This document shows positions 1 to 6,998 of a DNA stretch of 14,241 nt, piece by piece. Where the stretch lies: the NCBI GenBank assembly GCA_023253245.1, contig JALRHB010000022.1, forward strand, positions 1 through 14,241, written 5' to 3'. Both the position numbers and the translations under genes were made by a program. Below the pieces are notes generated by a model. The model was not told where the DNA came from and ran no database searches. It saw nothing but the letters and a program-made list of their open reading frames with translations. Position 1 is the stretch's first letter. The number at the start of each line of letters is the position of its first letter. The stretch comes from Polynucleobacter sp. Lineage in GTDB: Bacteria > Pseudomonadota > Gammaproteobacteria > Burkholderiales > Burkholderiaceae.

Positions 1-26
1 GTTACCTACGGGTTTTAGGAGTAGCT

Positions 27-638
27 ATGGCACATTACAACCTTCCAACGCCAGTGACTGAAGCGGATATTCGTAAGCTGCGTATTAATGACACGGTGAC
101 TTTGCAAAACACCCTGTTTGGTATTCGAGATGCCACCCAGATTCATCTATTTGATAAGGGCCGTAAAACCCGTTTTGACCTTAAAGGTCATGCGGTGATT
201 CATACGGCGCCCAATGTGCGTAAAGTTCCAGTGAGTGAAAAATTTCCAGCTGGATATCAGGCCATTTGCATTGGTACAACGACTTCAGATCGAATGGAGC
301 GCTTTACAAGGCCTTTGATGACAGAAAAAGGTGTGCGCATGATTGTTGGTAAGGGCGGTATGCGCGAAGGTTCTGCGGCAGCTTTTCAAGAGCTGGGCGG
401 TGTCTATCTAGCCATCATTGGCGGCACAGCTGCACTTGAAACCACTTGGATCGAGCAGATTGAAGATGTAGATATGGATGATCTCAATCCTGAGTCACTC
501 TGGCGTTTTAAGATCAAAGATTTTGGGCCGCTACTTGTTGCTATGGATAGTCATGGCGGTAGTATTTATCAAGAGGTTAAGGGTGATGTTGCCTTGAGGA
601 AAGAGGCTGTATTAAAGAGCCTGGGTATCACATCATGA
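27..638 (+). CDS. Class I fumarate hydratase / L(+)-tartrate dehydratase-type lyase, beta (C-terminal) subunit
   Basis: This is the beta-subunit half (Fumerase_C, PF05683) of an oxygen-sensitive [4Fe-4S] hydro-lyase that adds or removes water from a dicarboxylate. At 203 aa it matches the stand-alone TtdB-type subunit in length. Visible family motifs are GTTTSDRM (residues 83-90), VGKGGM (107-112), PESLWRF (155-161) and DFGPLLVAMDSHG (165-177). The cluster cysteines belong to the alpha subunit, which should be encoded just upstream, outside the window. The start has a good AGGAG site at 17-21, five bases before the ATG. The stop overlaps the next start as ATGA, which points to translational coupling with the flavoprotein. 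The family is secure; the substrate (fumarate/malate, tartrate, or a substituted dicarboxylate) cannot be told from sequence, and the neighbouring flavoprotein and TauE-type permease make an ordinary TCA role uncertain. Confidence 0.88.
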   Translation: MAHYNLPTPVTEADIRKLRINDTVTLQNTLFGIRDATQIHLFDKGRKTRFDLKGHAVIHTAPNVRKVPVSEKFPAGYQAICIGTTTSDRMERFTRPLMTEKGVRMIVGKGGMREGSAAAFQELGGVYLAIIGGTAALETTWIEQIEDVDMDDLNPESLWRFKIKDFGPLLVAMDSHGGSIYQEVKGDVALRKEAVLKSLGITS

Positions 639-2353
639 ATTTAGAAACGCTTGAAACCGATATCTTAATTTTAGGTTCTGGTGGCGCTGGTCTCTTTGCC
701 GCTCTTCATGCCCACCAAACAAATCCTAATCTTCATATCACGATTGCTGTAAAGGGTCTGCTTGGTAAATGTGGATGTACCCGTATGGTTCAGGGTGGCT
801 ATAACGTTGCCTTAGCAGAGGGTGACTCTGTTGAACGTCATTTTATGGATACGATTGAGGGAGGTAAATGGTTGTCCGATCAAGAGCTTGCATGGACTTT
901 GGTCAGTAAAGCTGTAGAGCGTATTCATGAGCTCGAAAATGAATTAGGATGTTTTTTTGATCGCAATCCAGATGGTACCGTTCACCAAAAAGCATTTGCT
1001 GGTCAAACATTCGATCGTACAGTTCATAAGGGCGATTTAACTGGAATTGAAATTATTAACCGATTGGCCGAACAAGTGTGGTCAAGAGGTATACATCGCC
1101 TCGAGGAACATAGAGCAGTTGAGTTAATTCATAGCGTCGATGGTAAATCGCTTGCTGGCGTTTTGATGCTGAATATGCAAACGGGTCAATTCACACTTGT
1201 GCGTGCTAAAGCTGTTCTTTTGGCTACCGGTGGTGGCCCTACCATGTATAAGTACCACACCCCATCGGGCGACAAGAGTTGTGATGGCCTCGCTATGGCC
1301 TTAAGAGCCGGGTTAACTTTGCGCGATATGGAAATGGTGCAATTTCATCCGACTGGGTTGCTAGCAGGTCCTGGAACTCGTATGACGGGCACAGTGTTGG
1401 AAGAGGGTTTACGTGGGGCAGGCGGCTACTTATTGAATGGAAATCATGAGCGATTCATGGGTAACTATGATCCGCGTAATGAGCGAGCAACTCGCGATAT
1501 TGTCTCGAGATCAATCAATTCAGAGATTCGGGCAGGGAGGGCAACACCAAATGGTGGTGTTTATATCCAGATGAGCCATTTAGGTCCCGATAAGGTCCGA
1601 CAGCTATTTAAGGGTATGGTCGAGCGCTGTGCTGATAGCGGCTTTGATCTTGCCAACGACCTAGTAGAGGTAGTACCAACAGCACACTATATGATGGGTG
1701 GTCTGGTTTTTAAGAAAGATTGCAGTACTGAGTTGCCGGGTTTATTTGCTGCCGGTGAAGATACTGGCGGAGTGCATGGCGCCAATCGTTTGGGCGGTAA
1801 TGGGGTTGCTAATTCAACAGTGTATGGTGGTATTGCTGGTGAAGAAATGGCTAATTGGGTTGAATCACAATCATTGCAAGAGTGCAACATGTCAGAAGTT
1901 ATGGCAAGTATTCAAGCCCATGAGGCACCTTTGCAGAAACCTGCTGGCGATATTGAAATGATACGTGATGCTCTTGCAGAGTGTATGTGGGATGATGTTG
2001 GAATTTCACGCAACAAAGATAGTCTGGTTCAAGCTCGGAATAAGCTAAACGTACTAGAAAAACAGCTAGAGCAAACGGGTGTTGGTAGTATTCACAGGCA
2101 GTACAGTATTACCTGGCAGGATTGGATGAATCTGCGCAATTTGATTCTTGTCAGTAAGGCAGTCACTGAGGCTGCTCTCTCGAGGGAGAACTCGAGAGGG
2201 GCGCATTATCGGGACGATTTTCCGAATCCAGGACCTCTAGAAAGCTCCTACTTTACCGCAGTGCAGTTAAGCGATCAGGGCTTAAAAATTGAAAATAGGC
2301 CAGTCCAGTTCACTATCGTTAAGCCAGGCGAAACGATCCTAGTTGAAAGTTAA
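635..2353 (+). CDS. FAD-dependent fumarate reductase / succinate dehydrogenase-family flavoprotein
   Basis: This 572-aa flavoprotein of the FAD_binding_2 (PF00890) family includes SdhA, FrdA and L-aspartate oxidase among its relatives. The N-terminal dinucleotide fold shows GSGGAG at residues 14-19. The residues that bind and protonate a dicarboxylate in fumarate reductases are all present: H238 in QFHPTG, R287 in TRDIVSRS, H351 in HYMMGG and R385 in HGANRLGGNG; an EGLRGAGGYLL segment starts at 257. The histidine that carries covalent FAD in SdhA/FrdA is replaced (CGCTRMVQGGYN, 46-57), so FAD should be non-covalent, as in L-aspartate oxidase. A C-terminal SRGAHYRDDFP segment matches the family's capping region. 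No iron-sulfur or membrane-anchor subunit follows. The gene overlaps the lyase subunit upstream by four bases and abuts a permease. It probably oxidises or reduces the C-C bond of a dicarboxylate that the lyase hydrates; the substrate is unknown. Confidence 0.85.
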   Translation: MNLETLETDILILGSGGAGLFAALHAHQTNPNLHITIAVKGLLGKCGCTRMVQGGYNVALAEGDSVERHFMDTIEGGKWLSDQELAWTLVSKAVERIHELENELGCFFDRNPDGTVHQKAFAGQTFDRTVHKGDLTGIEIINRLAEQVWSRGIHRLEEHRAVELIHSVDGKSLAGVLMLNMQTGQFTLVRAKAVLLATGGGPTMYKYHTPSGDKSCDGLAMALRAGLTLRDMEMVQFHPTGLLAGPGTRMTGTVLEEGLRGAGGYLLNGNHERFMGNYDPRNERATRDIVSRSINSEIRAGRATPNGGVYIQMSHLGPDKVRQLFKGMVERCADSGFDLANDLVEVVPTAHYMMGGLVFKKDCSTELPGLFAAGEDTGGVHGANRLGGNGVANSTVYGGIAGEEMANWVESQSLQECNMSEVMASIQAHEAPLQKPAGDIEMIRDALAECMWDDVGISRNKDSLVQARNKLNVLEKQLEQTGVGSIHRQYSITWQDWMNLRNLILVSKAVTEAALSRENSRGAHYRDDFPNPGPLESSYFTAVQLSDQGLKIENRPVQFTIVKPGETILVES

Positions 2354-2355
2354 TT

Positions 2356-3108
2356 ATTTTTGATTTAATTGAACCATTTTCATTTGCGCTGGCGGTATTA
2401 ATTGTTCTGTGCGCATTTTTTATCTTTGGTGTTTCGGGTTTTGGTTCTTCAATAGTAGCGGTGCCATTGCTGGTGCAGATGTATCCATTGAAGGTAGTCG
2501 TGCCCATGATGGTGTTAGTTGATATCTGTGCATCCCTTTATGTTGGCAGGAAATCTTCTGGTGATGCCGATATTGCTGAGCTTAAATGGCTATTTCCTTT
2601 TAGCCTCATGGGCATGTTCTTGGGAATTTTTTTGCTTGTTAACTCTCCGAGTAAGCCACTGTTATTGCTACTTGGATTATTCGCGGCAATTAATGGAATG
2701 CGAGTCCTTGTGCAAAGGAATATTGAAGCCAGAGACCCTATAAGCAAGTGGTGGGCGTTGCCTTTAGGTTTTTTAGGGGGTGCATTTACTGCGCTCTTTG
2801 CTACGGGTGGTCCACTATACGTTTCTTATCTTGGTCTTCGCATTAATAACCCGCGAGTTTTGCGCGCCACCATGGCATTTGCCATCTTTATGTTGACCTT
2901 TTTGCGACTGATTTTGATGCTAGTTACTGGATTGATTTTGAGTTGGGAGGTAATCGGTTTGGCAATTCTTCTAATGCCTGTAGCATTCTTAGGGGTATGG
3001 ACTGGCACGCATATTCACACTAGGTTGAGTAATGCAATGATGCGTATGGCCTTCGGATCGATATTAGTGCTTGCTGGATTAATTCTCTTGATTAGACAGA
3101 TTGCATAA
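2356..3108 (+). CDS. TauE/SafE-family membrane permease (putative sulfite/sulfoacetate exporter), probable ATT start
   Basis: This is an inner-membrane protein of the TauE/SafE family (PF01925), whose studied members export sulfite or sulfonates. The family signature FFIFGVSGFGSS lies in the first helix, encoded at about 2422-2457, and a second family-like half follows with FLGGAFTALFATGGPLYVSY. That first helix is in frame upstream of the first conventional start codon (GTG at 2461), which would remove it and leave 215 aa. The frame is open back to a TGA at 2344, with no ATG, GTG or TTG between. ATT at 2356 lies six bases after GAAAG (2345-2349) and gives 250 aa, normal for the family, beginning M-F-D-L-I-E-P. 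ATT at 2353 and CTG at 2389 are alternatives. It directly follows the flavoprotein stop, so coupled translation is likely. The family is secure; the exact start and cargo are inferred. Confidence 0.8.
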   Translation: MFDLIEPFSFALAVLIVLCAFFIFGVSGFGSSIVAVPLLVQMYPLKVVVPMMVLVDICASLYVGRKSSGDADIAELKWLFPFSLMGMFLGIFLLVNSPSKPLLLLLGLFAAINGMRVLVQRNIEARDPISKWWALPLGFLGGAFTALFATGGPLYVSYLGLRINNPRVLRATMAFAIFMLTFLRLILMLVTGLILSWEVIGLAILLMPVAFLGVWTGTHIHTRLSNAMMRMAFGSILVLAGLILLIRQIA

Positions 3109-3128
3109 TTTAATGGCGCATAAATAAA

Positions 3129-3151
3129 AAGCGAGAGCAACGCCCTCGCTT
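3129..3151. terminator. Bidirectional rho-independent terminator between convergent genes
   Basis: A hairpin has arms AAGCGAG (3129-3135) and CTCGCTT (3145-3151). An inner GC/GC pair closes a three-base loop after one mismatch. It is flanked by an A-rich run (3122-3130) on the left and a T-rich run (3150-3158) on the right, so it can act as a terminator on both strands. It sits between the stops of the TauE-type gene (+) and the Bug-type gene (-), where a shared terminator is expected. Confidence 0.8.
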
Positions 3152-3173
3152 ATTTATTGCCTAATACCAATAA

Positions 3174-4160
3174 TTATCTAGGGCTAATATTACGTCCTTT
3201 AATAACCTTTTCCCAGTTAGCTGACTCGGCTTTGATTTGGGCGTTGAATTCATCTTGAGAATTAACCACTGCTGTTAGTCCGTTAGAGTCCAAGCTCTTT
3301 TTCATGGACTCGGAGTTCATTGCCTTAACAGTCGCATTGTAGATTTTCTCAATGATTGCTTTTGGAGTATTTGCTGGGGCGACTAGACCAAACCATCCTG
3401 TGCTTTGAAAGCCGGGAATGCCACTTTCAGAAACAGTGGGGACGTCAGGTAATTGTTTAACACGCTGCGCGCTTGTGACTGCGATCGGTTTGATTTGTCC
3501 ATTTTTGGCAAAGCCAGTGGCAGCTGTCAAATTGCCGACCATAAAGTCAATCTGTCCAGCAACTAAATCATTAATAGCAGCAGATTCACCTTTGTAAGGT
3601 ATGTGAGTGGCTGGGATGTTGGCAGCATAGGTCAGATTTTCGCCAGCCATATGGACCTGGCTACCAATGCCAGCAGAGCCGAAGTTAAGATCTTTTGTTT
3701 TGGCGTAAGTGATGAATTCAGTTAAATTCTTCACAGGCATATTTTTGCTCACTGATAAAAGCATAGGGCCGCTTGCTACATTGGTGATATTTACAAAGTC
3801 TTTACTGTAATCAACCGGTAATTTTTTATATAAATTAGGGTTCACTGTTAGCATGCTGCCTGAAGCGAGCATGATGGTGTAGCCATCGGCAGGGGCTTGC
3901 GCTACATATTCAGCGGCAATGTTTCCGCCAGCACCACCCTTGTTTTCAACAATGACGTTCTGGCCTAAATCTTTTGTTAATTGCTGAGCTAGCAACCTAC
4001 CCAGAATGTCAGTAGTGCCTCCAGCATTGAAAGGAATAACTAATTTAATAGGCTTGGTTGGCCAGGACTGTGCCGCAGCTAGTTGCGGTATTGCAAAGGC
4101 AAGTGCTCCAGCAATTAATACTACTCGTCTGCTGAGCTTATATTTTTCAATCTTAAACAT
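3174..4160 (-). CDS. Tripartite tricarboxylate transporter substrate-binding protein (Bug/TctC family)
   Basis: This 328-aa periplasmic solute-binding protein belongs to the Bug family (PF03401), which captures carboxylates and related organic anions for TctAB-type secondary transporters. A signal peptide is visible: a basic start, a twin-arginine-like SRRVVL (residues 10-15), a hydrophobic core and a probable cleavage after AAA at 30. The mature protein opens with WPTKPIKLVIPFNAGGTTD, the classic Bug beginning. The start is preceded by a strong GGAGGT on the minus strand, five bases before the ATG. It is divergent from the comC-suyAB operon across a palindrome-rich region and convergent with the TauE-type gene. 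No TctA or TctB gene is present in the window, so the membrane partner must lie elsewhere. Characterised sulfolactate clusters contain TTT transporters, so sulfolactate or a dicarboxylate is a plausible ligand, but ligands cannot be read from Bug sequences. Confidence 0.88.
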   Translation of the reverse strand: MFKIEKYKLSRRVVLIAGALAFAIPQLAAAQSWPTKPIKLVIPFNAGGTTDILGRLLAQQLTKDLGQNVIVENKGGAGGNIAAEYVAQAPADGYTIMLASGSMLTVNPNLYKKLPVDYSKDFVNITNVASGPMLLSVSKNMPVKNLTEFITYAKTKDLNFGSAGIGSQVHMAGENLTYAANIPATHIPYKGESAAINDLVAGQIDFMVGNLTAATGFAKNGQIKPIAVTSAQRVKQLPDVPTVSESGIPGFQSTGWFGLVAPANTPKAIIEKIYNATVKAMNSESMKKSLDSNGLTAVVNSQDEFNAQIKAESANWEKVIKGRNISPR

Positions 4161-4229
4161 CGGTGACCTCCATTAGTAATTTATTCTTTGCATCTTAAGT
4201 TACTGAAACATCAAAAAATACGTTTTATT

Positions 4230-4242
4230 ACTATTTAATAGT
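4230..4242. promoter_or_regulatory. Perfect 13-bp palindrome upstream of the Bug gene (possible operator)
   Basis: ACTATT-T-AATAGT is a perfect inverted repeat about 70 bp upstream of the Bug start, in AT-rich DNA of the divergent intergenic region. Its position suits an operator or promoter-overlapping site for the Bug gene. I could not assign a convincing -35/-10 pair for that gene, so the role is an inference from symmetry and location only. Confidence 0.35.
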
Positions 4243-4321
4243 TATATGCTTATATAAAAACTGTCTCCTCCACTCGTGATGCTATGCCACTTTGTATTCG
4301 TTGCATCGCACCATGAATTGG

Positions 4322-4361
4322 ATCTTGCAAGATATCTAAATCATCTATATGATTCAGATAT
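4322..4361 (+). promoter_or_regulatory. Sigma-70-like promoter of comC-suyAB embedded in two inverted repeats (candidate operator)
   Basis: A -35-like TTGCAA (4325-4330) and a -10-like TATGAT (4348-4353) are separated by exactly 17 bases, predicting transcription start near 4360 and a leader of about 90 nt before comC. The -35 lies inside a perfect 12-bp palindrome, ATCTTGCAAGAT (4322-4333). The spacer and -10 lie inside a second inverted repeat with 13-bp arms, ATATCTAAATCAT (4332-4344) and ATGATTCAGATAT (4349-4361), matching at 12 of 13 positions around a 4-base centre. A protein bound here would block RNA polymerase. The GntR/UTRA protein encoded at the end of the suy genes is the obvious candidate. 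The symmetry is seen directly; promoter and operator function are inferred. Confidence 0.55.
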
Positions 4362-4451
4362 GTCACCTATTTTGACCCTGAAGTCTGTGCCAAGTCAACC
4401 CTCTAAAACCCTGCATGCTGCATGGGCCACTTGTGCATTGGAAATCGCTTG

Positions 4452-5462
4452 ATGACCCTGTCTTTTGATCAACTTGTAGATTTAGCCTTTCAAGGCCTGC
4501 AGGCTGCTGGAATTGATTCCAAGGCCGCCCATGAGACCGCTCAATTTTTAGCTTTAGCAGAAATAGATGGTCTTGCTTCTCATGGATTAGCGAGGGTAGC
4601 TCAATATGCTGCACATGCAAAAAATGGCCGTGTTGCACTTTCACCCAAAATCAAGGTTAAACCTTTCAAGACTGCCGCCGCTTTAGTTGATGCTTGTGAT
4701 GGCTTGGCATTCCCCGCCTTACGGTTTGCGACAGATCTCTCAGTCAATCTAGCCTCTAAAAATGGCTCAGGTCTGGTGGCTGTCAATAATAGTCACCACT
4801 TTGGTGTCGCGGGACATTATGTTGAGGCAGCTGCTCGAGCTGGCTATATCTCCATTCTTTTTGGTAATACTCCAGCTGCTATGCCGATGGCGGGAGGGTC
4901 AAAAGCTATTTTTGGGACAAATCCTTTGGCAGCCGCTTTTCCATTTGCAAATCAAGATCCGCTCGTAATTGATATGTCTTTGTCAGCCGTGGCACGTGGC
5001 AAATTATTGGTGGCTGCCAAAAATGGCCAATCTATTCCCGAGGGGTGGGCTTTGACTGCCGATGGTAAGCCAACGACTGATCCTCAGGAGGGCTTAAAGG
5101 GCTTAATGCTTCCTTTGGGTGGTGATAAAGGGGCTTTGCTGGCTCTAATTGTTGAGTTGTTAGTTGTAGGTTTATCTGGCAGTAGGTTTTCGTATGAGGC
5201 AGATTCATTTTTTGATACTGCTGGCAATCGTCCGCGAATCGGGCAGTTGATATTAACGATTGACTCCGGTTTAGCGGGCCCCGGTGTATTCGCTCGCAGA
5301 ATACAAGATTTTGTCCAAGCCTTGAAGGCAGATTCTGGTACACGATTGCCTGGGCAGCGTCGTTTTCAACAGCGCACCATCGCTTTGCAAAATGGTGTGA
5401 AGGTTTCAGACGTGGTTTTGGAAGAAATTCAGGCTGGCATTCGCCAGCTATGGACTAAGTAG
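4452..5462 (+). CDS. comC: Ldh_2-family NAD(P)H-dependent (2R)-3-sulfolactate dehydrogenase (ComC-like)
   Basis: This 336-aa oxidoreductase belongs to the malate/L-lactate dehydrogenase family unrelated to classical LDH (Ldh_2, PF02615). The family includes ComC, which interconverts 3-sulfopyruvate and (2R)-3-sulfolactate in the cytoplasm. Typical elements are SHGLAR with H44 and R48, NNSHHFGVAGHY around H116, GTNPLAAAFPF, IDMSLS followed by ARGK, and GDKGALLALIVELL near the C-terminus. The chosen ATG has GGAAA (4440-4444) seven bases upstream; an in-frame ATG at 4422 would add ten unlikely residues and lacks a ribosome site. It is the first gene of a unit with suyA, suyB, a GntR regulator and an exporter, and that context is the main reason for calling it sulfolactate dehydrogenase rather than malate or ureidoglycolate dehydrogenase. 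It would feed sulfopyruvate into the SuyAB substrate pool. The symbol comC here is unrelated to competence genes. Confidence 0.75.
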   Translation: MTLSFDQLVDLAFQGLQAAGIDSKAAHETAQFLALAEIDGLASHGLARVAQYAAHAKNGRVALSPKIKVKPFKTAAALVDACDGLAFPALRFATDLSVNLASKNGSGLVAVNNSHHFGVAGHYVEAAARAGYISILFGNTPAAMPMAGGSKAIFGTNPLAAAFPFANQDPLVIDMSLSAVARGKLLVAAKNGQSIPEGWALTADGKPTTDPQEGLKGLMLPLGGDKGALLALIVELLVVGLSGSRFSYEADSFFDTAGNRPRIGQLILTIDSGLAGPGVFARRIQDFVQALKADSGTRLPGQRRFQQRTIALQNGVKVSDVVLEEIQAGIRQLWTK

Positions 5463-5493
5463 TTTTTAAAACGAGATTAATAAGGAGAAAGTA

Positions 5494-5775
5494 ATGATCC
5501 ATTTTGTCGTGCATGAGCCAGGAGATGGCGTGGGTGTGGTAGTGGTGGAGGGTGTAAAAGCTGGCAATGATTTAATTGGTTGGGTAATGGATGGCGACCT
5601 GACTTTGAACATTAAATCTGAAAGTGATATTCCGATTGGTCACAAGATTGCATTGAATGATTTCAAGCCTGGCGATACGGTAATGAAATACGGTGTTGAT
5701 ATTGGCAAGGTAGTGGCTCCTATTAAAAAAGGCGAGCACCTACATGTCCAAAATGTAAAAACTAAGCGCTGGTAA
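5494..5775 (+). CDS. suyA: (2R)-sulfolactate sulfo-lyase, small (alpha) subunit; SAF domain
   Basis: This 93-aa protein is the small subunit of the UxaA/altronate-dehydratase-like superfamily and consists essentially of one SAF domain (PF08666). The recognisable C-terminal half includes KYGVDIGKVVAPIKKGEHLH and ends HVQNVKTKRW, the pattern that closes the equivalent domain of altronate dehydratase. In SuyAB the small and large parts are separate proteins of about 8-10 and 42 kDa, which fits here. Together they split (2R)-3-sulfolactate into pyruvate and sulfite. A strong AAGGAG (5482-5487) stands six bases before the start. The gene lies 31 bp after comC and 41 bp before suyB. The alternative is a two-subunit sugar-acid dehydratase; the adjacent ComC-like dehydrogenase and PF03601 exporter favour the sulfo-lyase. 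Confidence 0.82.
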   Translation: MIHFVVHEPGDGVGVVVVEGVKAGNDLIGWVMDGDLTLNIKSESDIPIGHKIALNDFKPGDTVMKYGVDIGKVVAPIKKGEHLHVQNVKTKRW

Positions 5776-5816
5776 GCCGGCTTCTTAAATACCTATTCAT
5801 TGAGAGAGATATAAAA

Positions 5817-6989
5817 ATGACTAATTTAAAAGATGTAACCTTTATGGGTTATCGCCGTGAAAACGGTCGTATGGGAATTCGTAATCATGTGTTGATTTTG
5901 CCTTTGGATGATCTATCTAATGCTGCTTGTGAAGCTGTAGCAAACAATATCAAGGGTACCATGGCAATTCCTCACTCATATGGCCGCTTGCAATTTGGCG
6001 CCGACCTTGAGTTGCATTTCCGTACTTTGATTGGTACTGGTTGCAACCCTAACGTTGCAGCTGTTGTGGTGATTGGTATTGAGCCACAGTGGACCAAAAT
6101 TGTTGTTGATGGTATCAAAGCATCTGGTAAACCTGTTGAAGGATTCTGGATTGAAGGAAATGGGGATACTGCAACAATTGCTGCCGCAAGTAAGGCCGCG
6201 TATAACATGATGAAGCATGCCTCTAAGCAAAAACGAGTTTCTGCTCCTTTGTCTGAGTTGTGGGTTTCCACAAAATGCGGAGAGTCTGATACAACATCTG
6301 GTTGCGGCGCGAACCCAACCGTTGGGGATGCGTTCGATAAGTTATATGAGATTGGCTCTACCTTGGTATTTGGTGAGACAACCGAATTAACTGGTGGTGA
6401 GCATTTGGTAGAGGCGCGTTGCCGTACCCCAGAAGTAAAGAAAAAGTTCCGCGAAATGTTTGATCGCTACCAGGATGTGATTGAGCGCCATAAAACAAGT
6501 GACTTGTCTGATTCTCAACCTACCAAGGGAAATATTGCTGGTGGCTTGACTACCATTGAAGAGAAAGCCTTGGGCAACATTCAGAAAATTGGTAAGAAAT
6601 GTATTGTTGATAGCGTACTTGATAAGGGTGAAGAGCCAAAGATTCCTGGTCTGCATTTTATGGATTCTTCGTCAGCCGCTGCCGAGATGGTGACTTTGTG
6701 TGCTGCAGCTGGCTTTGCTGCACATTTCTTCCCAACAGGCCAAGGTAACGTCATTGGTAATGCCATTCTTCCAGTGATTAAGATTTGCGCAAATCCTAAA
6801 ACTGTCCGCACCATGGGCGAACATATTGATGTGGATGTTTCTGGCCTCCTGCGGCGCGAAGAAAATATGGACCAAGCCGGTAATAAGTTGTTAGATTGCT
6901 TAAAACGTACCGCTGATGGCGAGCTAACTGCTTCCGAAATTCTCGGACACCGTGAGTTTGTATTGACTCGTTTGTACGAATCAGCCTAA
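5817..6989 (+). CDS. suyB: (2R)-sulfolactate sulfo-lyase, large (beta) subunit
   Basis: This 390-aa (about 42 kDa) large subunit of the UxaA family (PF04295) catalyses elimination of sulfite from (2R)-3-sulfolactate to give pyruvate, together with SuyA. Family motifs seen are GYRRENGRMGIRN (residues 11-23), a cysteine-bearing KCGESDTTSGCG with C154 and C163, and FPTGQGNVIGN starting about 305, followed by PVIKICANPKT. Relatives are iron-dependent lyases, and these conserved Cys and acidic residues are likely metal or substrate ligands. The protein is shorter than altronate dehydratase because the SAF domain is on SuyA. A GAGAGA stretch about 11 bases upstream is a fair ribosome site. The regulator gene follows 9 bp after the stop, so the two are co-transcribed. 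Assignment rests on split architecture, length and neighbours. Confidence 0.84.
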   Translation: MTNLKDVTFMGYRRENGRMGIRNHVLILPLDDLSNAACEAVANNIKGTMAIPHSYGRLQFGADLELHFRTLIGTGCNPNVAAVVVIGIEPQWTKIVVDGIKASGKPVEGFWIEGNGDTATIAAASKAAYNMMKHASKQKRVSAPLSELWVSTKCGESDTTSGCGANPTVGDAFDKLYEIGSTLVFGETTELTGGEHLVEARCRTPEVKKKFREMFDRYQDVIERHKTSDLSDSQPTKGNIAGGLTTIEEKALGNIQKIGKKCIVDSVLDKGEEPKIPGLHFMDSSSAAAEMVTLCAAAGFAAHFFPTGQGNVIGNAILPVIKICANPKTVRTMGEHIDVDVSGLLRREENMDQAGNKLLDCLKRTADGELTASEILGHREFVLTRLYESA

Positions 6990-6998
6990 GACTGTGCC

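Noticed and set aside
2461..2463. GTG as the true start of the TauE-family protein
   Set aside because: It would delete the conserved first transmembrane helix, which is encoded in frame directly upstream.
4422..4451. Upstream in-frame ATG as the comC start
   Set aside because: It lacks a ribosome site and adds ten residues not expected in the family; ATG 4452 has GGAAA at seven bases.
4363..4644. 93-codon minus-strand frame across the comC leader and start
   Set aside because: It overlaps the comC start region and promoter leader, with low-complexity content and no family resemblance.
5972..6875. Several minus-strand open frames inside suyB
   Set aside because: They lie wholly within a well-supported gene, have no ribosome sites or recognisable motifs, and read as antisense shadows.
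5494..6989. Altronate or galactarate dehydratase assignment for the suyA/suyB pair
   Set aside because: The SAF domain and large domain are on separate small and 42-kDa proteins as in SuyAB, and the neighbours are a ComC-like dehydrogenase and an anion exporter rather than hexuronate genes.
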